A stretch of DNA of 64,000 nt from Hydrogenophaga sp. RAC07. Its GTDB lineage: Bacteria; Pseudomonadota; Gammaproteobacteria; Burkholderiales; Burkholderiaceae_C. Position 1 is the stretch's first letter; each line of letters opens with the position of its first letter. Below the pieces are notes generated by a model, which had not been told where the DNA came from, searched no databases, and was given only the letters and a program-made list of their open reading frames with translations. A program made the translations under genes and the position numbers. The DNA lies in assembly GCF_001713375.1 (NCBI RefSeq), contig NZ_CP016449.1, forward strand, positions 2,294,001 through 2,358,000, read 5' to 3'. Positions 8,750 through 17,022 of this stretch are shown here, piece after piece.

Positions 8750-9742
8750 TCAGTCGGCCTTGAAACCCACGGCCTTCACGATGGGGCCCCAGCGCTCGTG
8801 GTCGCGGCGCTGCATGGTGGCCAGCTCGGCCTGGGTTGACGACTTCGCTTCAAGTCCCATGTCGGCCAGTCCTTGAACGACCTCGGGTCTGGCCAGCGCC
8901 GTGCGCAGGGCGGCATTGGCCTGCTGCGCAATGGCTGCGGGCGTGCCACCGGGCAAGTAGAAAGCAAACCACTCGTCGGTGACGATGTCCTTCATGCCCT
9001 GCTCGACATAGGTGGGCACCTGCGGCACGAACCGGCTGCGCGTGGAGCCGGACACACCCAGCAACCGGATGCGCCCGGCCCCCAGGTGCGGCAGGAAATC
9101 TCCGATGGGGCCGCTGACGGCGGCGATCTGTCCGGCGGCCAGATCCAGGATCGCGGCCTGGGTGCCGCGGTAAGGCACATGGCGCATCGCGACGTTGCCT
9201 GCGCGGCTGATCATTTCGCCGGTGAAGTGCGGCGTCGAGCCGGCCGCGGGTGAACCGAAGTTGGCTTGCTGCGGGTTGGCTTTCACCCAGGCCAGGAATT
9301 CCGGAACCGTGGTGACGGACGCCGGCACGACGGGGCCGACACCCAGGCCGAACTCGAAGCTGCAGGCCAGCGACACCGGCACCAGGTCGGTGAACGGGTC
9401 GTAGGGGAGCTTGGAGTAGATGTGCGGATAGATGGTGAGCATCGAGGCCGGGGTCTGCAGCAGCACGCTCCCGTCCGGGGGGGAGGCCTTGACGGTCGAA
9501 ATGGCGATCTGTCCACCGGCACCGGTCTTGTTCTCCACCACCACGGCACGGGCGTACAGGCCGCGGACCGCTTCGGCGACCCGCCGGCACACGGTGTCCG
9601 AGGTGCCGCCTGCGGCAAAGCCGGTCACGATCTTCAGCGTGTCGACGGGCGTCTGCGCGTGGAGCGGGCCGACGCCGAGCACGGCGGGCACGGACAGCGT
9701 GGCGGCGCCTCGCTGGATGAAGTCACGTCGATTGAATGGCAT
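8750..9742 (-). CDS. Bug-family (TctC-like) tripartite tricarboxylate substrate-binding protein
   Basis: This 330-residue periplasmic binding protein has an N-terminal signal with a twin-arginine-like start (FNRRDFIQRG) and an AxA-type cleavage near LHAQ. The Bug fold is recognisable from VTGFAAGGTSDTVCRRVAE, VVENKTGAGGQIAI and YRGTQAAILDLAAGQIA. Such proteins bind small carboxylates, and betaproteobacteria often carry them without TctA/TctB permease genes nearby, as here. It is the last gene of the GntR-led operon, 58 bp after the epimerase-like gene, with AGGAG before the ATG at 9742. Its ligand is probably the operon's sugar acid. Confidence 0.9.
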   Translation of the reverse strand: MPFNRRDFIQRGAATLSVPAVLGVGPLHAQTPVDTLKIVTGFAAGGTSDTVCRRVAEAVRGLYARAVVVENKTGAGGQIAISTVKASPPDGSVLLQTPASMLTIYPHIYSKLPYDPFTDLVPVSLACSFEFGLGVGPVVPASVTTVPEFLAWVKANPQQANFGSPAAGSTPHFTGEMISRAGNVAMRHVPYRGTQAAILDLAAGQIAAVSGPIGDFLPHLGAGRIRLLGVSGSTRSRFVPQVPTYVEQGMKDIVTDEWFAFYLPGGTPAAIAQQANAALRTALARPEVVQGLADMGLEAKSSTQAELATMQRRDHERWGPIVKAVGFKAD

Positions 9743-9800
9743 CGGAAGTCTCCTTGGGGTTGAGGTGCTGGGCACCCTGGGTGGGGACGGTTGAAAGCCG

Positions 9801-10763
9801 TCAGGAAATGGAACTCGCCAGCGACAGGGCCGCTCTGTGCACCAGCTGCGGCACCGTGCCGTCGTGCCGGAACCCTGCAGCATCCGCGCGCGGTGTGGAC
9901 AAGGGTGGAAGGCTGCCGAACTGCGCCTCCAGCGAGGGATCGGGCCGGTACGTCACACGCTGCGCGGCGCCGGGGTGGTCGGCTTCGAAAGCCCGCACGA
10001 GCGCTTCAATGCTCACCCTGAGCGCCGGCAACGTCCACACGGTCTGGCCCGCCAGTTGTTCGTCGCTGGCCTCCGCCGCGTGCAACAGGTTGTCGATGCA
10101 CGTCTGCAAGGACAGCAGCCACAAGGTGGCCCCGGGTGATACGGGACACACAAAGGGCTGGCGCGCCACCAGTGCGCGGATGAGTTCACTGGAAAACGCC
10201 GACAAGGCACCCGTGGGTGTTGGCGGCCGCGCGACGATGCCCGGCAGGCGAACCGACCGGGCCTTGACGAAGCCGCGGCGTGTGCAGTCGCTCAGGTGGA
10301 TTTCCATCATCTGCTTCGCCGCGCCGTAGCTCAGGCTGGGCGACAAGGGCGTGTCGTCGTCGATGCGCGGCGGCAGCGGCGCGCCAAACACGGCGATGGA
10401 ACTGGTGAACACCACGGTGGGCGGCGCACCTTCGCGGCGCAGGGCTTCGACCAGGGCCATGGTCGCGTGCACGTTCACGCCCAGGCCAAGCTCGTGGGCC
10501 GCCTCGGACTGTCCGCTCGGCACGCTGGCCAGGTGGAAAACCACATCGGGGTCATGCCGGGTGATGGCCTTGATCACGGCCAGGTCCGCAACGCTGCCTT
10601 CAATGGTCTCCACGTGGGCGCCCGGGGGTGCCAGCGGCAGCCGGAGATCGCACAGCACGAGCTTCTCGACCAGCTTTCCCTGAAGCCTCGCACCCGATGC
10701 GGCCAGCCGCTGCGACAACGCCCGGCCAATGTAGCCGTCGGCTCCGGTGATGAGGACCTTCAT
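9801..10763 (-). CDS. NAD-dependent epimerase/dehydratase, DenD-like (D-erythronate dehydrogenase type)
   Basis: This 320-residue extended short-chain dehydrogenase begins with the NAD-binding motif [16 protein letters not shown] (GxxGxxG, residues 7-13). The active site reads SSIAVFGAP and YGAAK (YxxxK). The overall pattern, including HLASVPSGQSEAAHELG and the late LPGIVARPP, resembles D-erythronate dehydrogenase (DenD), which oxidises C4 sugar acids at C2. The gene overlaps the preceding dehydrogenase by 4 bp. DenD normally works with an OtnK kinase and OtnC decarboxylase; neither is in the window, so the pathway differs or is completed elsewhere. Confidence 0.82.
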   Translation of the reverse strand: MKVLITGADGYIGRALSQRLAASGARLQGKLVEKLVLCDLRLPLAPPGAHVETIEGSVADLAVIKAITRHDPDVVFHLASVPSGQSEAAHELGLGVNVHATMALVEALRREGAPPTVVFTSSIAVFGAPLPPRIDDDTPLSPSLSYGAAKQMMEIHLSDCTRRGFVKARSVRLPGIVARPPTPTGALSAFSSELIRALVARQPFVCPVSPGATLWLLSLQTCIDNLLHAAEASDEQLAGQTVWTLPALRVSIEALVRAFEADHPGAAQRVTYRPDPSLEAQFGSLPPLSTPRADAAGFRHDGTVPQLVHRAALSLASSIS

Positions 10764-11635
10764 GACGATGGCCCGGCGCGCACGATCTGCGACAGGTCGG
10801 CCTCACCCAGGCCCTGCGCCTGTGCTTGGCGAAAGCGCTCCTGGACGGCCCGCATCACCGGCGCGTGCACCTCGGCAGCCTGCGCGGCCCGAACGACGTT
10901 GTCCACATCCTTGAGCATGGTGGACAGTGCGCCGATGCCGGGACCGGGTGTCGAGGTCATGCGGGGCACAAAGATCTGGAGCAGCACGGAATCGGCCCAG
11001 CCCCCGGCCAGTGCCGTGGTCAAAGCCGAGGCATCGATGCCGCTGCGCTGCGCCAGGCAGACCGCTTCGGCAATGGCGCACAGCGTGGTGGCCACGATGG
11101 TCTGGTTGCACAACTTGGCCACCTGTCCGGCGCCCGTGGGGCCCATGGCGGTGACGGTGCGCGCATAGGCCCGCATGGTCCCGGCGCAGTGTTCAACGGC
11201 CACGGGATCACCGCCTGCCATCACGGCCAGCGTGCCGTTGGCCGCGCCGACCACCCCACCGGAGACGGGCGCATCCACCCAGGTGGCGCCGGCATCCGTG
11301 CGCAAACGCTGCGCCATCTCACGCGTGGCGTCGGGCGAAATGCTGGAGTGGTCCACCACGTGACGCAGCGCGCCACCCTGGCTCAGTCCGTGGGGGCCAA
11401 AGACGACCTCGCGCACGGCGTCTTCATGGGTCAGGCACAGGATGACCAGTTCACACTCGCGGGCCATCTCCGCCGGGTCGGCGGCCACCCGCGCACCCTG
11501 TTGTTCGAACGCATGCGCCTTCACCGGCGTGCGGTTCCAGACCATCACGTTATGGCCCGACTGCAGCAGCCGGCCCACCATCGCGCCGCCCATCAATCCG
11601 AGGCCGCAGAAGCCCACCGTGCCTGCGTGCGTCAT
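10760..11635 (-). CDS. 3-hydroxyisobutyrate dehydrogenase-family beta-hydroxyacid dehydrogenase
   Basis: This 291-residue NAD(P)-dependent enzyme has the Rossmann motif [18 protein letters not shown], the substrate-binding loop [22 protein letters not shown] and the catalytic-lysine segment [11 protein letters not shown]. These are standard for 3-hydroxyisobutyrate dehydrogenase, tartronate semialdehyde reductase and L-threonate dehydrogenase (LtnD), and sequence alone does not decide between them. It overlaps the dehydratase gene and the DenD-like gene by 4 bp each, so the three enzymes are probably translated together in sugar-acid breakdown. Confidence 0.9.
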   Translation of the reverse strand: MTHAGTVGFCGLGLMGGAMVGRLLQSGHNVMVWNRTPVKAHAFEQQGARVAADPAEMARECELVILCLTHEDAVREVVFGPHGLSQGGALRHVVDHSSISPDATREMAQRLRTDAGATWVDAPVSGGVVGAANGTLAVMAGGDPVAVEHCAGTMRAYARTVTAMGPTGAGQVAKLCNQTIVATTLCAIAEAVCLAQRSGIDASALTTALAGGWADSVLLQIFVPRMTSTPGPGIGALSTMLKDVDNVVRAAQAAEVHAPVMRAVQERFRQAQAQGLGEADLSQIVRAGPSS

Positions 11636-13362
11636 GACCGGGCCTCGCCTTCGTAGGGCCAGTCGACGGCGCCCGAGTGGGTCACGGCGCCCTGGCGCGC
11701 GGGCCGCACGACGATGGCGTATTTTTCGAGCACACCGCCCAGCCGGTTGGCCACGCGCGGCGTCCAGCGGGCCTGGCGGCTGGCCAGTTCGTCGGCAGGC
11801 ACATCGAGCTCGAGCACACCGGAGGCCGCGTCAATGCGGATCACGTCACCGTTCTGCACCAGCGCAATCGGGCCGCCCAGCACGGCTTCGGGACCCACGT
11901 AACCGATGCACAGGCCACGGGTGGCGCCCGAGAAGCGCCCGTCCGTGATCAAGGCCACCGTCTCACCCATGCCCTGCCCGTACAGCGCCGCCGTCACGCT
12001 CAGCATTTCCCGCATGCCGGGTCCACCCTTGGGTCCTTCGTTGCGGATCACCAGCACCTCGCCGGCCTGGTAGCTGCGCTCACCCACCGCGCGCATGCAG
12101 TCTTCTTCGCTCTCGAACACCCGCGCTGGGCCGGTGAACTGCAACGATCTCAAGCCCGCGACTTTGAGCAAGGCACCGTCGGGGCACAGGTTGCCCCGCA
12201 ACACCGTGACACCACCCGTGGCATGGATGACTTGCCCGACCGCACGCACGATGGTGCCGTCGGCATCGGGCCAGGCTTGCAGCGCATCGGCCAATGGCGT
12301 GCCGTCCAGCGTGAGCACGTCGCCATGGAGATGGCCGGACTGCAGCAAGGTCTTGAGCACCATGGGCGTCCCGCCCGCTTCGTGAAGGTCGCGGGCCAGG
12401 TACCGGCCGCCTGGCTGGAGGTCGGCGATCAGCGGCGTGCGCTCGAAAACCGTGGCCACATCGTCCAGCGTGAAGTCGATGCCGGCCTCGTGGGCAATGG
12501 CCGGTATGTGCAAGGCCGCGTTGGTGGAGCCGCCCGTGGCGGCCACGGCTGCGCAGGCGTTTTCGAGGCTCTTGCGCGTCACCAGTTCGCGCGGCAAGGG
12601 CCCGCCCTGGGCAATCGTGCGCATCACCGTTTCGCCAGCGCGCTGGGCAATGGCCAGCCGCTCGCTGTAGACGGCGGGCATCATGGACGACCCCAGCGGC
12701 GACAGGCCCAAAGCCTCGCCCACCATGGCCATGGTGTTGGCCGTGAATTGCCCGGGGCAGGAGCCCGCGGTGGGCGTGCAGGTCCGTTCGATCGCCTGCA
12801 GTTGTGCGGGCGACATGGCGCCGGTCTGCACGGCACCCACGGCTTCGATCGCCGTCAGGATGGTGGCTGGCGCGCCCAGGGCATGGCCCGGCAAGGTGGC
12901 GCCGCCATACACAAAGGCTGCGGGCACGTTGAGCCTGACGATGGCCATCATCATGGCCGGCAGCGTCTTGTCGCAGCCTGCGAACGCCACCAGACCGTCG
13001 TAGGCATGACCACGCACAGCCACCTCCACGCTGTCGGCGATGACCTCTCTTGAAACCAGGCTCATGCGCATGCCGCTGTGGTTCATCGACGTGCCGTCCG
13101 ACACCGAAATGGTGGTGAACGTCACGGGCACGCCGCCGCCAGCGGCCACGCCCAGCCGGGCACGGTCGGCCTGAGGAGCCAGTGCCATCGAACAGGGTGT
13201 GTTTTCACCCTGGGTGCTGACGATGCCCACGATGGATTTGCCGAGCGCGGCATCGTCAAATCCGGTGGCGCGCAGGAACGCCCGGTGGGGCGCGCGCGCG
13301 ATGCCGTCGGTGACGGCGCTCGAACGGTGTTTGTGCAGGGAAGCGCGTTGGGGTGGGGTCAT
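11632..13362 (-). CDS. IlvD/Edd-family dehydratase (sugar-acid or dihydroxyacid type)
   Basis: This 576-residue Fe-S dehydratase removes water from a 2,3-dihydroxy acid to give a 2-keto acid. Conserved cluster ligands are visible: Cys57 (ENTPC), Cys130 ([13 protein letters not shown]) and Cys202 ([13 protein letters not shown]). The Mg-binding and C-terminal segments ([11 protein letters not shown]) are also present and the length is full. Its place with two dehydrogenases, a Bug protein and a GntR regulator suggests an aldonate or tetronate dehydratase rather than branched-chain amino acid synthesis, although IlvD activity cannot be excluded. The gap to gntR is 23 bp. Confidence 0.9.
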   Translation of the reverse strand: MTPPQRASLHKHRSSAVTDGIARAPHRAFLRATGFDDAALGKSIVGIVSTQGENTPCSMALAPQADRARLGVAAGGGVPVTFTTISVSDGTSMNHSGMRMSLVSREVIADSVEVAVRGHAYDGLVAFAGCDKTLPAMMMAIVRLNVPAAFVYGGATLPGHALGAPATILTAIEAVGAVQTGAMSPAQLQAIERTCTPTAGSCPGQFTANTMAMVGEALGLSPLGSSMMPAVYSERLAIAQRAGETVMRTIAQGGPLPRELVTRKSLENACAAVAATGGSTNAALHIPAIAHEAGIDFTLDDVATVFERTPLIADLQPGGRYLARDLHEAGGTPMVLKTLLQSGHLHGDVLTLDGTPLADALQAWPDADGTIVRAVGQVIHATGGVTVLRGNLCPDGALLKVAGLRSLQFTGPARVFESEEDCMRAVGERSYQAGEVLVIRNEGPKGGPGMREMLSVTAALYGQGMGETVALITDGRFSGATRGLCIGYVGPEAVLGGPIALVQNGDVIRIDAASGVLELDVPADELASRQARWTPRVANRLGGVLEKYAIVVRPARQGAVTHSGAVDWPYEGEARS

Positions 13363-13385
13363 GGTTCGGTGAAGAGGTGGCTGGC

Positions 13386-14057
13386 TCAGGCAGCGATGGA
13401 AAGTTTGTCGGGCACCGCGCGCAGGCGATCGAATGCCCAGGCAATGTCTTGCTCGATGGCCACTTGTGCCGCAGGTGCATCGCGGTCGACGAGAGCCTGC
13501 AGGATGCGGTCGTGCAGGGCGAGGTCGGGACCTTGGGCCCGGTGCATCAACTCACGCGATGCCCTCAGATAAGGACCGGACTGGAGCCACAGACTCTCCA
13601 CCATGGACAGCAGGGTCGGCGAGCTGGCGGCCTGGTAAATCGTGAAATGAAAGGCTTGGTTGTGGACGAGGCCCTGATCGATCGTTGATGGCGTCTTCAA
13701 AGCCCGGGCAATCTTGCGCGCCAGGTCTTTGAGCAGATCCAGGTCGGACGGGTTGAGCCGTGGCGTCGCCCAGGCCGTGAGCGCGCCCTCCAGCAACAGG
13801 CGGCTGCGGCGAATGTCTTCGAGCCGTTCCAGGGTCAAGAGCGGCACCTGCATGGAACGGCTTTTGTTGCGCTCCAGGACGCGCTGCTCCGCCAGCCGGT
13901 TCAGGGCCGCCCTCACCGGCATCGTGCTGGTGTTCATCGCCAGGGCGATTTCTTCGATGCCCAGGCACTGGCCCGCGGCAAATTCGCCGCGCATCAGTTG
14001 GTCGCGCAACGCGCGGTACACCGCTTCGTTGATGGCAACAGGCTGCAAGAGATTCAT
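13386..14057 (-). CDS. GntR-family (FadR/FCD type) transcriptional regulator
   Basis: This 223-residue regulator has a winged helix at residues 1-70 ([50 protein letters not shown]) and an all-helical FCD ligand domain after it, with the metal-site His pattern around FHFTIYQAA and [11 protein letters not shown] regulators usually sense carboxylic acids. It is the first gene of the operon that includes the dehydratase and dehydrogenases, and a strong palindrome sits 25-45 bp before its ATG, so it probably represses its own operon. The first bases of the gene are the only credible start. Confidence 0.92.
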   Translation of the reverse strand: MNLLQPVAINEAVYRALRDQLMRGEFAAGQCLGIEEIALAMNTSTMPVRAALNRLAEQRVLERNKSRSMQVPLLTLERLEDIRRSRLLLEGALTAWATPRLNPSDLDLLKDLARKIARALKTPSTIDQGLVHNQAFHFTIYQAASSPTLLSMVESLWLQSGPYLRASRELMHRAQGPDLALHDRILQALVDRDAPAAQVAIEQDIAWAFDRLRAVPDKLSIAA

Positions 14058-14081
14058 GCGATCGGATTCGGTCGCCCGTCA

Positions 14082-14102
14082 ACTTTGATCAAAGATCAAA
14101 GT
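14082..14102. promoter_or_regulatory. GntR operator palindrome
   Basis: The arms actttgatc (14082-14090) and gatcaaagt (14094-14102) are perfect inverted repeats of 9 bp around a 3-bp centre. The site lies directly upstream of the GntR gene, where an FCD-type regulator would bind to control the sugar-acid operon. Confidence 0.72.
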
Positions 14103-14210
14103 CCTGGCCGTGCCGATCGTACCGCCGTCCATGGGGACGGGAACCGGGGTTATCCCTGTGCAGGGTCCGCGCAGGCCCAATAACCGCGCTCCGCATCAAG
14201 GCCAGAAACG

Positions 14211-14238
14211 ACAAAGCCCGGTCGAAACCGGGCTTTGT
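14211..14238 (-). terminator. Terminator downstream of tRNA-His
   Basis: A perfect 12-bp stem (acaaagcccggt / accgggctttgt) with a cgaa tetraloop lies 12 bp past the tRNA-His 3' end. On the minus strand it is followed by only a short T-rich stretch (TCGTTTCT), while the plus side has a TTTTTT run, so it may act in both directions. It separates the tRNA from the GntR operon. Confidence 0.8.
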
Positions 14239-14250
14239 ACTTGGATTTTT

Positions 14251-14327
14251 TGGGGTGGCTGATGGGGCTCGAACCCACGACAACAGGAATCACAATCCTG
14301 GACTCTACCAACTGAGCTACAGCCACC
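14251..14327 (-). tRNA. tRNA-His (GTG anticodon)
   Basis: The minus strand folds as a standard cloverleaf with acceptor GTGGCT/AGCCAC plus the extra 5' G(-1) paired to C73 that marks histidine tRNAs. The D-loop is AGCTCAGTTGGTAGAG, the anticodon loop TTGTGAT reads GTG, the T-arm contains GGTTCGAGCC, and the CCA end is encoded at 14251-14253. The length is 77 nt, as in E. coli tRNA-His. Confidence 0.98.
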
Positions 14328-14338
14328 GCAAGCCGCAG

Positions 14339-14344
14339 ATTATA
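14339..14344 (-). promoter_or_regulatory. Likely -10 element for tRNA-His
   Basis: TATAAT on the minus strand lies 12 bp before the tRNA 5' end, the usual distance for a tRNA promoter. No good -35 hexamer is seen 17 bp further upstream. Confidence 0.5.
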
Positions 14345-14360
14345 GCCCGAAGTGGCGCGA

Positions 14361-14378
14361 CTCCCGCCTCTGCGGGAG
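14361..14378 (-). terminator. Weak hairpin after ppiD
   Basis: A 7-bp stem ctcccgc/gcgggag with a 4-base loop begins 10 bp past the ppiD stop. There is no T-run, so it is a poor intrinsic terminator. It overlaps the upstream part of the tRNA-His promoter. Confidence 0.35.
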
Positions 14379-14387
14379 CCGAAATGC

Positions 14388-16310
14388 TCAGCGGGCGGCC
14401 ACCGCAGCCGTTGCCGGCTCGGCAACCAGGATCTTGGCCTTGAAGCGCTCCTTGAGTGTGTCGTAATAGGCCAAGCTCTCCGCGGTGGCCCACCACTGGC
14501 TGTATTGCTGCACCTCCTGACCGAGGGCTTGCGCTTCGCGCGTGGTGCGAGGAAGCACTTTTTCAACCTTCACGACCGCGTAGCCTTCGGCGCCAAGCGG
14601 CACACCCACCCAGGCCGGCAGGCTCTTGGGATCGGCACTGAGCGCAGCCAACAACACGGTCTGAGGCAGGCCTTGCGGGTTCTCGCGCGAGACGGTCTGA
14701 GCGGGGGAAAGGCCTGTTGCGGCGCCGCCGGCCTTCCAGGCCTGCAGCTGCTTGTCGCCTTCTTCACGCGCCAGCTCGGCGGAGCGCTGTGCCACCAGAC
14801 GGGTCCGCACGGACTCGCGAACTTCGTCCAGCGGTCGAGTGCGCGCCGGCGAGTGCTTCACCACGCGGGCCGAGACCAGCTGGTTGGAGCCGGTTTCGAT
14901 GGCTTCGGTGTTGCGCTTCTGGTCCACCGCATCGGGCGCGAACACAGCGGCCAGCAAACGCTCGTTGGCCAGCACGCCCGTTGACCCTGTTTGTGGCTGG
15001 CGTTGCACGCCCTGGGCAGTGCGAATCTCGAGCTTGAGCCGATCGGCTGCAGGCTTGAGACTGTCGGCCTGTTCGTACACCAGGTTGCTGAAGGTCTCTG
15101 CAGCCTCGGCAAACTGCTTCTGCGCCTGCTGCTGCCGGAGCTCGGCTTCGATCTCGGGCTTCATGGCTTCAAAGCTGCGCTGCGGAGGGCTTTTGATGTC
15201 GGTGAGCTGGATGATGTGAAAGCCGAATTCGGTCTCCACCAGATCCGAGATGCCGCCCTTGGGGAGCGCATACACCACGTCTTCGAACGGCTTGACCATG
15301 GCGCCGCGCGAGAAGAAGTCGAGGTCACCGCCATTGACGGCCGAGCCGGGGTCTTGTGAGTTCGCCTTGGCCACCTCGGCAAAGCTCGCGGGGTTCTTGC
15401 GCACCTGCTCCAGCAGGGTGGCGGCCTTGGCGCGAATGGCTTCCTTGTCTGCTGCGGGGGCGCCGGCGGGCACGGTCAGCAGGATGTGGCTGGCGCGCCG
15501 TTCTTCGGTGCCGGCGAGTCGTCCGGCGTTCTGGTCGTAGTAGGCACGCACGTCGGCTTCGTTGAGCGTGAGCGACGCCTGCAGGGCGCTCGCATCGAGC
15601 ACCAGGTATTCGATGTCGGCCTGCTCGGGCGCCTGGAACAGCGGCCCGTTGGCGTTGTAGAAAGCTTCAATCTCGGCATCGGTGGGCTTCACGCGAGCCG
15701 CGTAGTCGGTTGCGCTGAAGCGAGCCACCTGCACTTCGCGGCGCTCGAAGAATGCGTTCAGCGACACATTGGCCAGGCCCGCGGGTGCAAAGCCCGAGCC
15801 CACAATGGACTGGGACACCTGGCGCTGCGACAGGTCGGCCCGAACGCGGGCTTCGAACATCTCGGGCGTCATGTTCTGGCGGGCCACCAGGGCGCGGTAA
15901 GCCTCCACGTCCAGCGTGCCGTCGGGTTTGCGCAGGGCAGCAATGGCCTCGTTCTGCTGAAGTTCACGGGCCAGGCGCTGGTCGCTGGTGAACAGGTTGA
16001 GCTTTTGGGCAGCGGTGGCCAGCACGCGATCGCGCACCAGGCGCTCAAGCGTGGCGTAACGCGCTTCGGGGCTGTCCAGCAGTTTGGCATCGAGCGTGGG
16101 CATGGCCTCGCGCAGTCGTTGCGACTCCACCTGGTGCGCCTGATCCCATTCAACCTGGGTGATCTCCGTGCCATCGACCGTGGCCACGGCTTCGCCGGCA
16201 CCGTCCAGTCTGGTGTAACCCTCGATGCCGAACAGAACGAACGAGGGAATGATCAGGATCATCAAGAAGCCCATGAGGTACTTCTTGTGGTTGCGGATGG
16301 AATCGAACAT
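14388..16310 (-). CDS. ppiD: Peptidyl-prolyl isomerase PpiD (SurA_N domain, membrane anchored)
   Basis: This 640-residue periplasmic chaperone is anchored by one N-terminal helix (residues about 12-32, YLMGFLMILIIPSFVLFGIEG). It has a SurA-like N-terminal chaperone region to about residue 240, and a parvulin domain near residues 265-365 with ASHILLTVP, FAEVAKANSQDPGSAVNGGDLDFFSRGAMVKPFEDVVYAL and EFGFHIIQL. A second degenerate parvulin-like part follows. PpiD helps newly exported proteins fold at the SecYEG translocon. It lies downstream of hupB and tRNA-Val behind a strong terminator, so it needs its own promoter. Confidence 0.93.
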   Translation of the reverse strand: MFDSIRNHKKYLMGFLMILIIPSFVLFGIEGYTRLDGAGEAVATVDGTEITQVEWDQAHQVESQRLREAMPTLDAKLLDSPEARYATLERLVRDRVLATAAQKLNLFTSDQRLARELQQNEAIAALRKPDGTLDVEAYRALVARQNMTPEMFEARVRADLSQRQVSQSIVGSGFAPAGLANVSLNAFFERREVQVARFSATDYAARVKPTDAEIEAFYNANGPLFQAPEQADIEYLVLDASALQASLTLNEADVRAYYDQNAGRLAGTEERRASHILLTVPAGAPAADKEAIRAKAATLLEQVRKNPASFAEVAKANSQDPGSAVNGGDLDFFSRGAMVKPFEDVVYALPKGGISDLVETEFGFHIIQLTDIKSPPQRSFEAMKPEIEAELRQQQAQKQFAEAAETFSNLVYEQADSLKPAADRLKLEIRTAQGVQRQPQTGSTGVLANERLLAAVFAPDAVDQKRNTEAIETGSNQLVSARVVKHSPARTRPLDEVRESVRTRLVAQRSAELAREEGDKQLQAWKAGGAATGLSPAQTVSRENPQGLPQTVLLAALSADPKSLPAWVGVPLGAEGYAVVKVEKVLPRTTREAQALGQEVQQYSQWWATAESLAYYDTLKERFKAKILVAEPATAAVAAR

Positions 16311-16364
16311 GCCTGGAACCCTGCTGCTTCAAGTGGAATGAAAAGTGTTGCCGCTGCCGACAAC

Positions 16365-16392
16365 AAAAAAGGCGAACCCGGGTTCGCCTTTT
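16365..16392 (-). terminator. Intrinsic terminator after tRNA-Val
   Basis: A perfect palindrome ggcgaaccc/gggttcgcc (16371-16388), extended by A/T pairs, is followed on the minus strand by a T-run (AAAAAA at 16365-16370 on plus). It begins 7 bp past the tRNA 3' end and ends the hupB-tRNA-Val transcript. Confidence 0.9.
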
Positions 16393-16398
16393 CGATGG

Positions 16399-16474
16399 TG
16401 GTGGGTGCTGACGGGGTCGAACCGCCGACCTACTCCGTGTAAAGGAGCCGCTCTGCCAACTGAGCTAAGCACCC
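16399..16474 (-). tRNA. tRNA-Val (TAC anticodon)
   Basis: The minus strand folds as a cloverleaf with acceptor GGGTGCT/AGCACCC, D-loop AGCTCAGTTGGCAGAG, a five-pair anticodon stem around the loop TTTACAC (anticodon TAC), T-arm GGCGGTTCGACCCCGTC and an encoded CCA at 16399-16401. The length is 76 nt. It lies only 22 bp after the hupB stop and has no promoter of its own in view. Confidence 0.98.
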
Positions 16475-16496
16475 CACCGGGAAAGAGGCGTCACCT

Positions 16497-16769
16497 TCAG
16501 TTCAGTGCGTCTTTGAGGGCCTTGCCCGGACGGAACTTCGGCACCTTGGCGGCCTTGATTTTAATCTCGTCGCCGGTGCGCGGGTTGCGGCCCTTGCGAG
16601 CGGGGCGCTTGGTCACGGCAAACGAGCCAAAGCCCACGAGCGACACGGTGCCGCCTTTCTTGAGCGTGGTGCGGATCGCGGTGATGGTCGAGTCGAGTGC
16701 GCGCGTGGCGGCGGCCTTGGAGATGTCGGCGTTCTTGGCGATGTGTTCGACGAGTTCTGTTTTGTTCAC
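16497..16769 (-). CDS. hupB: Nucleoid protein HU-beta
   Basis: This 90-residue DNA-bending protein matches the HU family along its whole length: [26 protein letters not shown] at the start, the GFGSF turn, and the beta-arm with [14 protein letters not shown], ending in [12 protein letters not shown]. The start is GTG at 16769 behind an AGAGGGG ribosome-binding site; no ATG fits. A textbook promoter lies 133-162 bp upstream. tRNA-Val follows in the same transcript and ppiD comes after the terminator, an arrangement that recalls the hupB-ppiD linkage of other proteobacteria, without lon. Confidence 0.97.
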   Translation of the reverse strand: MNKTELVEHIAKNADISKAAATRALDSTITAIRTTLKKGGTVSLVGFGSFAVTKRPARKGRNPRTGDEIKIKAAKVPKFRPGKALKDALN

Positions 16770-16901
16770 AAATGGCCCCTCTTGAAATGAGATGAGTTGT
16801 TCCGAAGGTACAAAGCTTGTCCTGGAACGGCGCGGTTGGATGCCGTGGGACTGGTTCTGTTGATCGCTGGACGAGGTGATGACCACGACGCGCGAAAAGT
16901 G

Positions 16902-16931
16902 ATTAGACCCATGGGCCGCAACCCCTGTCAA
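16902..16931 (-). promoter_or_regulatory. Sigma70 promoter for hupB
   Basis: On the minus strand there is TTGACA (16926-16931), an 18-bp spacer and TCTAAT (16902-16907). The predicted start near 16895 gives a leader of about 125 nt before the hupB GTG. The rest of 16770-17022 contains no gene. Confidence 0.72.
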
Positions 16932-17022
16932 TACACGAGGGTCGCGCGCCCGATCCCGGCGGCACAAGGGGCAGGATTCTAGACGCTTTCAACGGGCGTC
17001 CCGTCGCGCACAGCGCCCCGGA

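Noticed and set aside
14089..14283. Small minus-strand frame between gntR and tRNA-His
   Set aside because: It reads through the terminator hairpin and into the tRNA; no ribosome-binding site.
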